Shown here piece by piece: positions 8,835 through 17,494 of a DNA stretch of 64,000 nucleotides. The translations under genes and the position numbers were made by a program. The DNA comes from Treponema sp. (GTDB lineage Bacteria > Spirochaetota > Spirochaetia > Treponematales > Treponemataceae). Below the pieces are notes generated by a model. The model was not told the origin of the DNA. It saw only the letters and a program-made list of their open reading frames with translations, and searched no databases. The stretch covers positions 992,001 through 1,056,000 of the forward strand of contig CP091737.1 of NCBI GenBank assembly GCA_022010055.1. Reading direction: 5' to 3'. Positions within the stretch are counted from its first letter, which is position 1; each line of letters begins with the position of its first letter.

Positions 8835-10049
8835 ATGAAAAAAATTTTATAAGCAAAATACTAGAAAGATTGAAATACTTGAAAATATCTGATATTAAGC
8901 ATGTCTTTTTGTTCTTTTGTGCAGTTCCAATAAGTTTTATATTTCGTTTATTCCATAAAAATCTTTGGCTTATTTGTGAAGATGGTGATTCTGCACGTGA
9001 CAATGGTTATTGGTTATTTAAGTATATTTGTGAAAATCAGAAAAATATTGATGTGGCTTATGCGATAACAAAGAAATCTCCTGATAGAAATAAAGTTTTA
9101 AAATGTGGAAATGTTGTAACCTTTGCAACTTTAAAACATTGGATATATTATATATCTGCTAAATATAATATATTTTCTGCAAAATTGGGAAAACCATCTC
9201 CGGCAGTTTGTTTTCCATTGGAACAAATTGGTATATTAAAAAATAAAAAAATTTTTTTACAACATGGCATTATAAAAGATGACATGAAAAGTTTGTATTA
9301 TGATGTATGTAAATTTTCTTTGTTTGCCACATCAACTTTAAGAGAGTATGAGTTTGTTGAAAATACATTTGGATATAAAGGGAAGAACATTGTAAAACTT
9401 CTTGGACTTGCTAGATTTGACAATCTTTATTCAAAAATTGGATATTGTAATAAAAAACTGATATTGATTATGCCTACATGGCGTGACTGGCTTGGAAATG
9501 CCTCTTTGCATTTGAGTTTTGAAGAATTTAAAAAATCAGAATATTTTGTACAATATCAAACATTGCTTAATGATTCATTTTTTCAGTCTTTTTTGGTAGA
9601 GAATAATCTTAGGCTAATATTTTTTCCACACAAAGGAATGCAAAAATTTAGAGAATGTTTTTCTTCAGGTTGCAAGAATATAATAATTGCTGATTGGAAT
9701 AAATATGATATTCAACAATTACTTATAGATTCTGCGATTTGTATCACTGATTATTCAAGCATTGCAATGGATTTTGCTTATATGCTAAAACCTTTGATTT
9801 ATTTTCAATTTGACTATGAAAAATTTAGGGCAAGCCATTATGGAGAAGGATATTTTTCTTATGCAAAAGATGGGTTTGGAGAAATACGCAAAAGAAAAGA
9901 CGATGTGGTGTGCCTAATAAAAGAGTATTATGAAAATGATTTTAAAGTAAAAAGATAAATATTTAAATAGAATAAAAGATTTTTTTACCTTACATGATGA
10001 TAAGAATTGTTATAGAACCTTTGAAGCTATAAATAATTTGTCTTTATAG
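8835..10049 (+). CDS. CDP-glycerol glycerophosphotransferase family protein (TagB/TagF-like), two frameshifts
   Basis: The main frame contains LWLICEDGDSARDNGY, IFLQHGIIKDDM (the catalytic Q-H-G), LGLARFDNL, IMPTWRDW, FFPHKG and CITDYSSIAMDFAYMLKP with YFQFD: all hallmarks of glycerophosphotransferases. One added A in the run after 8837 would give a natural ATG start (MKKNFISK) at 8835 behind a weak ribosome site. One base change near 9950 restores the family C-terminus in which R-I-K-D-F-F and D-D-K-N-C-Y-R-T-F-E appear, ending at TAG 10047-10049. It probably adds glycerol- or ribitol-phosphate to the surface glycan. The following 10050-10193 is AT-rich with no gene visible. Confidence 0.8.
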
Positions 10050-10193
10050 AATTTTATTTTTATCTTTTATATTATAAAATATTGCTACTTTTTATAGTAT
10101 CTTTGTAACAAATGATATAGAGTTTTTTTGAAAAATTTGCTAATAATACTAACAGATTTTTTTAATATTATTGAATAAAAGGAATTGATAAAA

Positions 10194-11122
10194 ATGGAGA
10201 AAAATTCTATTGCATATCATTATACAACTTTGGCTGGTTTGTATGGAATAATCACTTCAAAGTCTCTTCTATTAACGAGTCTTCATGCAATGAATGATCC
10301 TACAGAAGGCGGTTATACACCTAAAAACTTCTTGGAAGATTTTAATAAAATTGAATATCCTGATGAAAAAACAAAAAGTTTTTTTGATGTTCTTCTAAAT
10401 AAAATACATGAGGATAGAAATAAGTTTTTTGAACTTTGTAAGAGAGATTCTGAGGCATACAGCATTTGTTTCTCAAGCAAAGAAGATAGCTTGTCTCATT
10501 GGGAAAGATACGCTGATGCTTTGACAGGAGTTTGTATTTCTTTTGATTTAGATGAATTGCAAAAACTGTCCTTTCCTTTGTTTAATGAATTTTCAGTAAG
10601 AGAAATTATTTATTCCGATGAAGACAGAAGTAAAACTATTGGTAGTGTTGTTGTAAATATGTACAACGAAATGTCCAATCATTTATCAGAGAAAGATAAA
10701 AATAATATTGTTGATATAATAACAAAGAATAGCCGTTCCCATTTGGCGGCAATTTATTTGTCAATGATATTTTTTATCAAGAATGAATGTTGGAATGAAG
10801 AAAACGAAATAAGGCTTCTTTATGATGATTTAAATTGGAAAGAAAATTTAAGTCTTATTAAAAAAATAAAAAGAGAAAAAGATGAGATTAATTTATAAGA
10901 TGAATATATCAAAAATCATGAAGATTTAGGATTAGATAAAAAAAGAGTTCAAAAAATTATCATCTATAAGAACTTGCCGAAGATTATCTTTAGAGAGAAT
11001 TTGGAGTGAAAAATTAATTCCTGAAATTAAAATAGGCTCAATGTCTTCCCAGTCTATTGCGGATTTGAGAGCTTTTTTTAGATGAAAATAAATTGGAATG
11101 GACTAAAAATAACAGAATCTAA
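10194..11122 (+). CDS. DUF2971 domain protein, C-terminus frameshifted
   Basis: ATG 10194 is preferred over an upstream TTG because AAAAGGA lies about 10 bases before it. Family features: YHYTTLAGLYGIITSKSL, LHAMNDPTEG, YSICFSSKEDSLSHWERYAD (C-F-S x n S-x-W-x-x-Y) and GVCISFDLDEL, then KNECWNEENEIRL. After 10898 the remainder reads in other frames (PEIKIGSMSSQSIADLRAFL, then DENKLEW) to a stop at 11120-11122; the last slip is in a T7 run. The biochemical role of DUF2971 is unknown to me; members often sit in accessory or defence-like regions, as here between a polysaccharide cassette and toxin-antitoxin genes. Confidence 0.75.
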
Positions 11123-11155
11123 AAATATAAAAATACGATAAGAATTGATTCTTTT

Positions 11156-11419
11156 TTATTTATAATGCTCTCTGCACGAAACTATGTAAATAGTATTTTC
11201 TGTGACTTTATAGACAAGCCTATGTTCATCATTGATTCTTCTAGACCAATAGCCAGAAAGTTCGTGTTTCAATGGTTCTGGTTTTCCAATTCCATCGAAT
11301 GGATTTCTAGAAATGTCTTTTATGAGTTCTTTTATTCTCTTAAAAAGTTTTTTATCTGTTTCTTCCCATTTATTGTAGTCGTCATAAGCGGTTTTATAAA
11401 AAGCAAGTATTTCAATCAT
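11156..11419 (-). CDS. yoeB: YoeB/Txe-family toxin (ribosome-dependent mRNA endonuclease)
   Basis: 87 residues with near-textbook YoeB sequence: KRIKELIKDISRNPFDGIGK, PEPLKHELSGYWSRRI, EHRLVYKV and the catalytic C-terminal CREHYK (H and Y of the RelE/YoeB active site, with E-H-R-L and R-R-I). Family members cleave translated mRNA at the ribosomal A site. The start overlaps the antitoxin stop by ATGA (11416-11419), the usual translational coupling. Confidence 0.93.
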   Translation of the reverse strand: MIEILAFYKTAYDDYNKWEETDKKLFKRIKELIKDISRNPFDGIGKPEPLKHELSGYWSRRINDEHRLVYKVTENTIYIVSCREHYK

Positions 11420-11649
11420 AAAGCCTCTAGTTTTACTTTTGTTACATCGCCTTTTTCAATTGCCGCGATTCCATCCAGAAGCATCTGTTTATTTACAGGA
11501 TTGCTCAAAAGATATTCAGTCTCATCCTGCTCGTCAATTTTATTGTCGCTTACGGTGATATTCAATGTTTTTCCGGAAAACATCTGTTTCAAGCCTTTCA
11601 AGAAATCCATGTTCAGCTCGTCTTTTCTGAGTGTAAATGTGCTCTGCAT
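11416..11649 (-). CDS. Antitoxin partner of YoeB
   Basis: 77 residues, acidic middle (DNKIDEQDETEYLL) and the N-P-V-N-K-x-x-L-L-D-G-I pattern often seen in antitoxins of YoeB/Txe toxins. ATG follows GGAGG. The N-terminal half (TLRKDELNMDFLKGLKQMF) does not obviously match the Phd/YefM fold, so the DNA-binding class is left open. Assigned by its overlap with yoeB. Confidence 0.8.
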   Translation of the reverse strand: MQSTFTLRKDELNMDFLKGLKQMFSGKTLNITVSDNKIDEQDETEYLLSNPVNKQMLLDGIAAIEKGDVTKVKLEAL

Positions 11650-11703
11650 AGTTACCTCCGTTCTTCCTTATAAATATACTGGAATTTTTCAGATTTTTCT
11701 ATA

Positions 11704-12131
11704 TCACTTCTTTCCATTTTTATCTTTTTCCAAAATTTCCATCATTTCTTTTGGAGTAACAATGAATGGTTTTATCGGAAAGTCCTTAATATTGCCGGTT
11801 ACAAGAAAAGAGTCTTGTGTTTGTCGGGAATCCATTGTGACTTCATAAAAAATCACATCTTTTGGGTCGGATGGTTTTTCTTCTGTTTCAATTCCAGAAA
11901 GTTCAATGCCGTTGTCAAGAATCATTTTTATTGTTTTATGAACGTTTTTTGTCGAAAGTTTATTTTTAAATTTTCCTCTGGAAAGAACTTCAGAATATTC
12001 AGCAATAATTTCTTTGCTAAAAACAGGGATTATGCTTTTATCAAAAATTTTAAAACAGTTGCAGAATCTTCATTTTTTGAAAGCAGGGCAGAGACAACAA
12101 CATTTGTGTCAATGACAGCATAATATTTCAT
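11704..12131 (-). CDS. PIN-domain toxin of a type II TA system, one frameshift
   Basis: The N-terminal frame reads MKYYAVIDTNVVVSALLSKN, the acidic first motif of PIN RNases (D-T-N). A T6 run near 12040 shifts the frame; the continuation IIPVFSKEIIAEYSEVLSRGKF, MILDNGIEL, then DPKDVIFYEVTM and DSFLVTGNIKDFP supplies the remaining acidic residues and the typical V-T-G-N-x-K-x-F-P ending. About 142 residues when repaired. It follows the RelB/DinJ-type antitoxin by 3 bases. This class matches the putative PIN-type toxin component family rather than classical VapC. Confidence 0.82.
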
Positions 12132-12134
12132 ATT

Positions 12135-12425
12135 TTACTTTCTCTCTCTGTATGCACGGATTTCTGCATTAATTTCATCAAGAGTCATATCTTGAAGTCC
12201 GTTTTTCTTTGCTTCATTTCTAAGCTGCATAAAAGCTTTTTTTCCTTCTTTAAGAGAAACATTTCTTTCCACTCTCATGCTGAACGGAATTCCTCTTTCT
12301 TCAACAGATTTTTTAAGAAATATCCTGAATGCAGTCGGCAAATCAAGTCCGAGCTGCTCGAAAATGCTTGTCGCCTCGTTCTTTAAATCTTCATCAACTC
12401 TAATCTGTACCAATGTGCTTGCCAT
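12135..12425 (-). CDS. RelB/DinJ-family antitoxin
   Basis: 96 residues with an N-terminal ribbon-helix-helix: TLVQIRVDEDLKNEATSIFEQLGLDLPTAFRIFLKKSVEERGIPF (short cores V-Q-I-R-V-D, L-G-L-D-L-P-T-A and G-I-P-F). The C-terminal part (MTLDEINAEIRAYRERK) would wrap the toxin. ATG after GGAGG; strong promoter upstream at 12467-12495. Unusual in that its immediate downstream partner is a PIN toxin, not a RelE-fold toxin. Confidence 0.9.
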   Translation of the reverse strand: MASTLVQIRVDEDLKNEATSIFEQLGLDLPTAFRIFLKKSVEERGIPFSMRVERNVSLKEGKKAFMQLRNEAKKNGLQDMTLDEINAEIRAYRERK

Positions 12426-12466
12426 ACTGTGCCTCCAAAAATTATAAAAAATATATCTGTAATCTG

Positions 12467-12495
12467 AATATATGTGAATGTAATGTGTTTGTCAA
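12467..12495 (-). promoter_or_regulatory. Sigma-70 promoter of the TA cluster
   Basis: On the minus strand TTGACA (12490-12495), a 17-base spacer and TATATT (12467-12472), about 40 bases before the antitoxin ATG. It probably drives all four TA genes. The rest of 12426-12626 is AT-rich with no gene. Confidence 0.65.
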
Positions 12496-12626
12496 TAAAA
12501 CTGTCTATGAATAAAAATATTATGATATTTTAAAAATTACCGTCTTTAGAGTATGGGCAACTGCTGCTTATTCAATTTATGGATTCAACTAAAAACTCGA
12601 TATCTGGGTAAATTAATCAATCAATT

Positions 12627-14714
12627 TCACATTACCTTAAACGGAGAAATCGCATGGTTGAGAGTTTCTACAGAGGCGTTGTTTTTGCTTACGGTTTCTG
12701 TGATTTTGTTTGATGCGGCAAGCAGAGTCGTTGCGGCGTCTTTGCATTCTGTAAGATTTTTCTCTACGCTTGAGTTCAAGTTCACAAGGTCATTGCAGAT
12801 TGAGGAGGCGGAGGTTGTGACTTCAACAATTTTTTCAGCGTCGGATTTTACGATTTTAGAACTGTTCCTCATGTCGTCAAGCGCAGTAAAAATTTCCTGG
12901 GCTTTCTGACCTTGTTCCGCCGCGGAAGACTTCAGGCTGTCTACAGAAGTATTGATATTACCGATTTTTTCAATTGTCTGCTCAAATGCGTGCTCCACAT
13001 CAATTGATGTATCTGAAATTGCGTCAATTTGAGTTTGTATAAGGTTGAGCGATTCAGAAGAGGTTTTTGCCTGCTCTGATGTTGTCTCCGCAAGCTTGCG
13101 GATTTCATTTGCGACAACGGCAAAACCTTTTCCGGCCTCACCGGCGTGTGCCGCCTCAATCGCCGCATTCATGGCAAGGAGATTTGTCTGGCTTGCAACG
13201 GATGCGATTACCTTGTTTGTATCAAGAAGGTTCTTGGATTTTTCTTTGACTTCAAGAATCTGCGCAACAGAATTTTTTATCTCTTTTCTATTTTTAACTG
13301 CAAATTCCACAAGCTCTGAAACATCCTTTGACGCTTCTGTAATTTTTTCATTTACTATGATAACATTGTTTGCCACGACTTCAATTGAGCTTGATGAATT
13401 GTCAATTATTTGGTCTTGGTTTTCAATTTCAGATTTTAGATTGTTGATTTGAGTTACGATTTCTGTGACTGACTGGTCGATTTTGTCAACTGAACGAATC
13501 TGCGTTTGAACGCTTTGCGCAACATTTTCAACAGAACAGTTTGTTGTTTCAACGCTTTTTCCAATTACATCTGAGGCTTCTGAAAGATTTTTTGTGATAT
13601 TGCCGATGTCATTTGCGGAATTTCGTATATTTTTAATGAGCGAAGAAAGATCAACGATAATGTTGTTGAATCCTTCCGCAAGTTCCGCCGCTTCTTTTGT
13701 GCTGCCATCTTTGACTTCTTTTGTAAAGTCGCCATGCGCAATTTCATTGCAGTTTTCAGCCATAAGCTTGAATTCTTCGGCGCTTGCTTTCGCGCTGAAA
13801 AGAAGAATTATTGTTGCGGTTGTGATTGCCACGATAATTATAAGCAAAACCCTAAAAATTGCTGAATAACTGCTTTTTGTAAAGTCGGAGACCGGACCGT
13901 AAACTATGATATACCACGGTGTTGAAGATGATTTGCATACTCCATAAAAAATTCCGTCTTTTATCATTACATTTGCTGAATCTAAAAAATTGTCTTTGTT
14001 AAAGTTGTGCTTTTTAAATTCAGGTTTATCAAAAATTGATTTTTTCATCAAAGAAGCTGTGTCTTCATTTGTGATAAACAAGCCGTCTTCATTTACAATG
14101 TAGCCTTTAGCGTTTTCTGAAATTTCAATTTCCGCCATTGTCGCAGAAAGATTGTCCAGTATTATATCAATTGCTGCTACTCCAAGCAGTTTGTTGTTTT
14201 TGTCTTTTACATCTTTGCTGATTGTTGTGCAGATTGAGCCTGTCATTGAGTCAACGTAAGGATCGGTGATTGCAAATTCCCCGGAATTTTTTACAGCGTC
14301 CTTGAACCACGGTCGGTTTGGAGGAAACCAGTCAGCGTCAGGAGTCCAGCCGGAACTGTCAGAGTAAAATCCGCCCGGCTCATAGCGGGAAATCAAAGTT
14401 CCGTAGTATAGAGAAAAATCATCAGGCATATCTACAGTAAGTGCCGTTGCCGCAAGGTCTGCGATTTCCTTGTTGTGTCTTTCTTTAAGAATATTTTTTA
14501 GATGATCAATCTGAATTTCATATTTTTGAATAATTGCTGATATTTTACTGTCAAGATTTTCAATTGAAATTCCAGTGATTTTTTCAATATCTGTGTTTAT
14601 TGCTTTATTTAGCGCAATAAGAAAAGAAACAATTATGAATGTTGAAGCAAGAACTAATGGTAGAATGTTTCCTAAAACCATTTTTGTAGAAAGTGAAATA
14701 TGTTTGTTTTTCAT
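12627..14714 (-). CDS. Methyl-accepting chemotaxis protein with Cache-type sensor
   Basis: 695 residues. The start at 14714 (MKNKHISLS) follows GGGAGGT by 3 bases and is preferred over one 12 bases upstream. Order: cytoplasmic tip, TM1 (about 15-35), a periplasmic double-Cache-like domain (about 40-285) with FYSDSSGWTPDADWFPPNRPWFKDA and ITDPYVDSMTGSICTTISK in short form, TM2 (about 290-312), HAMP-like linker, then a coiled-coil signalling domain whose hairpin tip has QTNLLAMNAAIEAAHAGEAG and GFAVVANEIRKLAE. The ligand is probably a small organic acid or amino acid by analogy. Intact frame. Confidence 0.93.
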   Translation of the reverse strand: MKNKHISLSTKMVLGNILPLVLASTFIIVSFLIALNKAINTDIEKITGISIENLDSKISAIIQKYEIQIDHLKNILKERHNKEIADLAATALTVDMPDDFSLYYGTLISRYEPGGFYSDSSGWTPDADWFPPNRPWFKDAVKNSGEFAITDPYVDSMTGSICTTISKDVKDKNNKLLGVAAIDIILDNLSATMAEIEISENAKGYIVNEDGLFITNEDTASLMKKSIFDKPEFKKHNFNKDNFLDSANVMIKDGIFYGVCKSSSTPWYIIVYGPVSDFTKSSYSAIFRVLLIIIVAITTATIILLFSAKASAEEFKLMAENCNEIAHGDFTKEVKDGSTKEAAELAEGFNNIIVDLSSLIKNIRNSANDIGNITKNLSEASDVIGKSVETTNCSVENVAQSVQTQIRSVDKIDQSVTEIVTQINNLKSEIENQDQIIDNSSSSIEVVANNVIIVNEKITEASKDVSELVEFAVKNRKEIKNSVAQILEVKEKSKNLLDTNKVIASVASQTNLLAMNAAIEAAHAGEAGKGFAVVANEIRKLAETTSEQAKTSSESLNLIQTQIDAISDTSIDVEHAFEQTIEKIGNINTSVDSLKSSAAEQGQKAQEIFTALDDMRNSSKIVKSDAEKIVEVTTSASSICNDLVNLNSSVEKNLTECKDAATTLLAASNKITETVSKNNASVETLNHAISPFKVM

Positions 14715-14724
14715 ACAACCTCCC

Positions 14725-14870
14725 ATAAAAAGTCAACGAGAAAATTTCAATTTTCGATTTGACTTTTTATGCCCATTCGCAATGAAATGAGAATGGGCAG
14801 TTGATAAGAAAGTTTGCAACGCAAACTTGTGAATAAAAACTTTGACGCTATCTTAGGCAAAGTTTTTATT
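14725..14870. repeat. Four consecutive perfect inverted repeats in the MCP leader region
   Basis: Perfect arms: 14725-14736 with 14759-14770 (12 bp, with an inner GAAAATT/AATTTTC); 14771-14778 with 14791-14798 (8 bp, GCCCATTC); 14810-14817 with 14821-14828 (8 bp, AAGTTTGC); 14832-14844 with 14858-14870 (13 bp, AATAAAAACTTTG). The first abuts the GGGAGG ribosome site of the MCP. They lie between the MCP start and the terminator of the fumarate reductase operon and could form stacked RNA hairpins in the MCP leader. Confidence 0.7.
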
Positions 14871-14912
14871 ACACTCTCTTTGAAATTTATTAAATAGGTT
14901 ATTTCTTATTGC

Positions 14913-14947
14913 AAAAAAAGAGGCTGCCAAGTTTGAACAGCCTCTTT
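14913..14947 (-). terminator. Rho-independent terminator of the fumarate reductase operon
   Basis: Stem AAAGAGGCTG (14917-14926) with CAGCCTCTTT (14938-14947), 11-base loop, followed on the minus strand by a run of seven T (14913-14919). It lies about 20 bases after the flavoprotein stop codon. Confidence 0.85.
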
Positions 14948-14965
14948 GAAGTAAATCAGTTTGCT

Positions 14966-16608
14966 TTATTTACTTGCACCAGGAATTATTTTTTCAAATT
15001 CCGGGTTTCCGTGGTGGTAAACTGGCAAAAGTTTAGGAGAAACTTCATCTCCCTTGATTCCAGCCGCATCTCGTTCCTTTTCAAATGCCTTTACATGGTC
15101 AAGGTTCATTTTAGAAGTTTCAGAAAGCTGGATGTCCTTGAACATTTTTCCGGCTTCAATTCCAGCTTCGCGGCCGAATACAACAACGTCAAGCAAAGAA
15201 TTTCCCATCAATCGGTTTGTTCCATGGACACCGCCGGAAGCCTCTCCGGCAACGAGCAGATTCTTTACATTTGTGTGGCAAGTCTTGTCGATTTCAACAC
15301 CGCCGTTCTGGTAGTGAAGCGTAGGGTAAACCAAAATCGGCTCCTTGCGGATGTCGATTCCGTATTTAATGAACATATTGTACATCGCAGGAATAGACTT
15401 TAGGATTGTTCCTTCTCCGTGAATCATATCAATCATCGGAGTATCAAGCCAAACAGCGTCCTGAACATCGTTGTGAACGCCACGACCTTCTTTTACTTCG
15501 CGGATAATTCCAGAAGCGTTTACGTCGCGTGTTTCAAGAGGATGAATATAAACCTCACCATTCTTATTAATCAGCTTAGCGCCAAGCGAGCGCACTTTTT
15601 CTGTTACAAGTTTTCCAAGAATCTGGCTTGGATAAGCAGCTCCTGTAGGATGATACTGCAATGAATCCTGATACAAAAGTTTTGCGCCTGCGCGGTAAGC
15701 AAGAACAAGACCGTCAGCTGTAGCACCATAATGGTTTGAAGTAGGGAATCCCTGATAATGCATACGGCCAGCACCGCCGGTTGCAAGAATCACAACTTTT
15801 GCCTTTGCGATGTAAAGCTCGTTTGTTTCCATGTTCATAAGAACCGCGCCGCAGACCTCGCCCTTGTCGTTCTTGATAAGCTCAATCGCCGATGTGAAAT
15901 CAACAACAGTGATGTTGTCCTTGCGGTTGAAAGTCTCATCGCGGAGCGTTCGCATGATTTCTGCTCCGGAATAGTCCTTGCAGGCGTGCATACGTTTTCG
16001 GCTTGTTCCGCCGCCATGGGTTGTAACCATTGTTCCGTCCGGCATTTTGTCAAATTCAACGCCAAGGTCGTTCAACCATTTGATTACAGACGGAGCCTTG
16101 TTTACAAGCGTATAAACAAGCTCAGGTTTTCCATCAAAGTGTCCGCCGCCAAAGCAGTCAAGGTAATGCTGCGCAGGAGAATCGTTCGGCTTGTCGGCCG
16201 CCTGGATTCCACCTTCAGCCATCATTGTGTTTGCGTCACCTACGCGGAGTTTTGTAACAAGAAGAACTTTTGCGCCGGCTTCAGAAGCCATGATTGCGGC
16301 AGAAGTTCCTGCTCCACCGCCGCCGATTACAAGAACATCAGTTTCATAGTCAACGTGGTTCAAGTCAATGTGCTCCGGTTCGATTCTTGGCTTAGCCTCA
16401 AGCATTTTTGCCAGTTCAATAGGTGCTTTCTGTCCTTTGTTAGGACCGATTTCAGCTCCTCAAACTGGCTCTTGATTCTATCCGGATGAAATTTCAAAAG
16501 CAAATCGTCTTTTTCGTCCGCTGTAAGACGAGCGTGTTCAAATTTAAGGTTCTCTTCTCGTTTTTCTGCAACAATCTTAGCTGCATCGTCAAGATAATTT
16601 CCGTACAT
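14966..16608 (-). CDS. Soluble fumarate reductase flavoprotein subunit (FrdA/TfrA-like), one frameshift
   Basis: About 547 residues when the frame change near 16450 is repaired; starts at MYGNYLDDAAK after AGGAG. After an N-terminal extension of about 80 residues comes the FAD loop VLVIGGGGAGTSAAIMAS, then GDANTMMAEGGIQAA, HGGGTSRKRM, QYHPTGA, VTEKVRS, IIREVKEGRG, PTLHYQNGGVE and HGTNRLMGNSLLD. The His, Arg and Glu residues used by fumarate reductases for substrate binding and proton transfer are therefore present. The His that carries covalent FAD in membrane Frd/Sdh (S-H-T) is Asn here (A-N-T), so FAD should be non-covalent. No anchor subunit is encoded nearby. Predicted role: fumarate to succinate in the cytosol, taking electrons from the adjacent Fe-S subunit. 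Confidence 0.82.
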
Positions 16609-16683
16609 ATTTTTATCTCCTGAAGGAGCGCCATGCTTGGGCGCGTCAGTATTTTTCTGAACTACACGGATATGCGGTCCAGA

Positions 16684-17369
16684 TTATTTTTCAATTTCTC
16701 GTGTGTTATACAGTTCTTTGATTTCAGCCAAAGGCTTTTTCATCAAATTCTGAATAAGTTCCTCGCACTTTCCTTCGTTGATTTCTTCCACACGGTCAAG
16801 AAGATGCTGGCTCTGCGGCTGGATATATTTTCCGTTCAGACGGCGCGCAAGCTCCGCAACCTGAGGATGGCTGATTCCTGCCGGACAACGGGAAGAACAG
16901 CAGCCGCACATGATGCAGTCAAAAGAAAGATCCGCGCATTTTGCAAAATCACCGCGCTGCGCGTAGGCAATGTACTGCATTGTCTGAAGATTCTGAGGGC
17001 AGGCGCGTGTGCAGGCATTGCATCCTACGCAAGAATAAATTTCCGGGTAAAGCTGCATCATAACAGCCTGTTCCGGCTTAATCTTGTTGATGTCGTAAAC
17101 CTGTTTAACAAGCGGGAAGAAAGGAAGTGTCGCAATGTACATTCCATCAATAACTTTCTGTGAGCAGGCAAGACAAGTCTTAAGCTGGTTTTCGCCTTTC
17201 ACGCGGTAAATTGTCGCGCAAGCGCCGCAGAAACCGTTTCGGCAACCGCAGCCTCTTTCAGCTGGTAGCCAGCGTATTCCATCGCATTCATTACTGTAAG
17301 TTCTGCCGGTACTTCATATTTTTTTCCAAACAGATATATTGTAGCCATTTGAGTTTTATTTTCTGCCAT
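16684..17369 (-). CDS. Fumarate reductase iron-sulfur subunit (2Fe-2S plus two Fe-S motifs), one frameshift
   Basis: ATG 17369 after AGGAG. The N-terminal 50 residues are a plant-type 2Fe-2S domain: ATIYLFGKKYEVPAELTVM, then across a one-base slip near 17250 GCGCRNGFCGACATIY and KTCLAC (C-x4-C-x2-C x n C). The C-terminal part has CVGCNACTRACP and CIMCGCCSSRCP, the bis-cluster layout of FrdB-like proteins. Unlike TfrB of methanogens it has no C-terminal CCG (HdrB-like) domains; that domain pair is instead a separate gene (hdrB) in the same operon. Expected job: wire carrying electrons into the flavoprotein. Confidence 0.82.
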
Positions 17370-17385
17370 TTTTATACTCCTAAAA

Positions 17386-17486
17386 GGGGGCGCCTGCCCC
17401 CTCACTTCAAACCTGCGGTTTTCCGCTGCCCCCTCTCCTAAGGGGCTTATGCCCCTTAAAAACCCCGGGGAGACTGAACCGCAGGT
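17386..17486. repeat. GC-rich nested palindromic element inside the operon
   Basis: Arms: 17386-17391 with 17396-17401 (GGGGGC/GCCCCC); 17411-17420 with 17477-17486 (ACCTGCGGTT/AACCGCAGGT, perfect 10 bp) enclosing 17440-17446 with 17451-17457 (AAGGGGC/GCCCCTT) and the self-palindrome CCCCGGGG (17463-17470). It fills the gap between the flxA-like stop and the ribosome site of the Fe-S subunit gene. Looks like a small dispersed palindromic (REP/MITE-like) element or an RNA processing site. Confidence 0.7.
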
Positions 17487-17494
17487 CAGCAATA

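Noticed and set aside
5617..10049. Interpretation of the glycan genes as decaying pseudogenes
   Set aside because: The same kind and density of frame breaks hits metG, fumC, hdrA and mfd, so sequence error explains them better.
12553..12612. Similarity between AAAAACTCGATATCTGGG here and AAAAACTCGACATCCAGG near 221-238, both just after minus-strand stop codons
   Set aside because: Only about 16 of 18 positions agree, with no repeat boundaries or pairing; could be chance in AT-rich spacers.
14909..16489. Several long plus-strand frames across the fumarate reductase genes
   Set aside because: They mirror the minus-strand flavoprotein codons and lack ribosome sites or domains.
17386..17486. 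Riboswitch in front of the Fe-S subunit gene
   Set aside because: The palindromes do not match a riboswitch fold I know and lie within an operon; left as a palindromic element.
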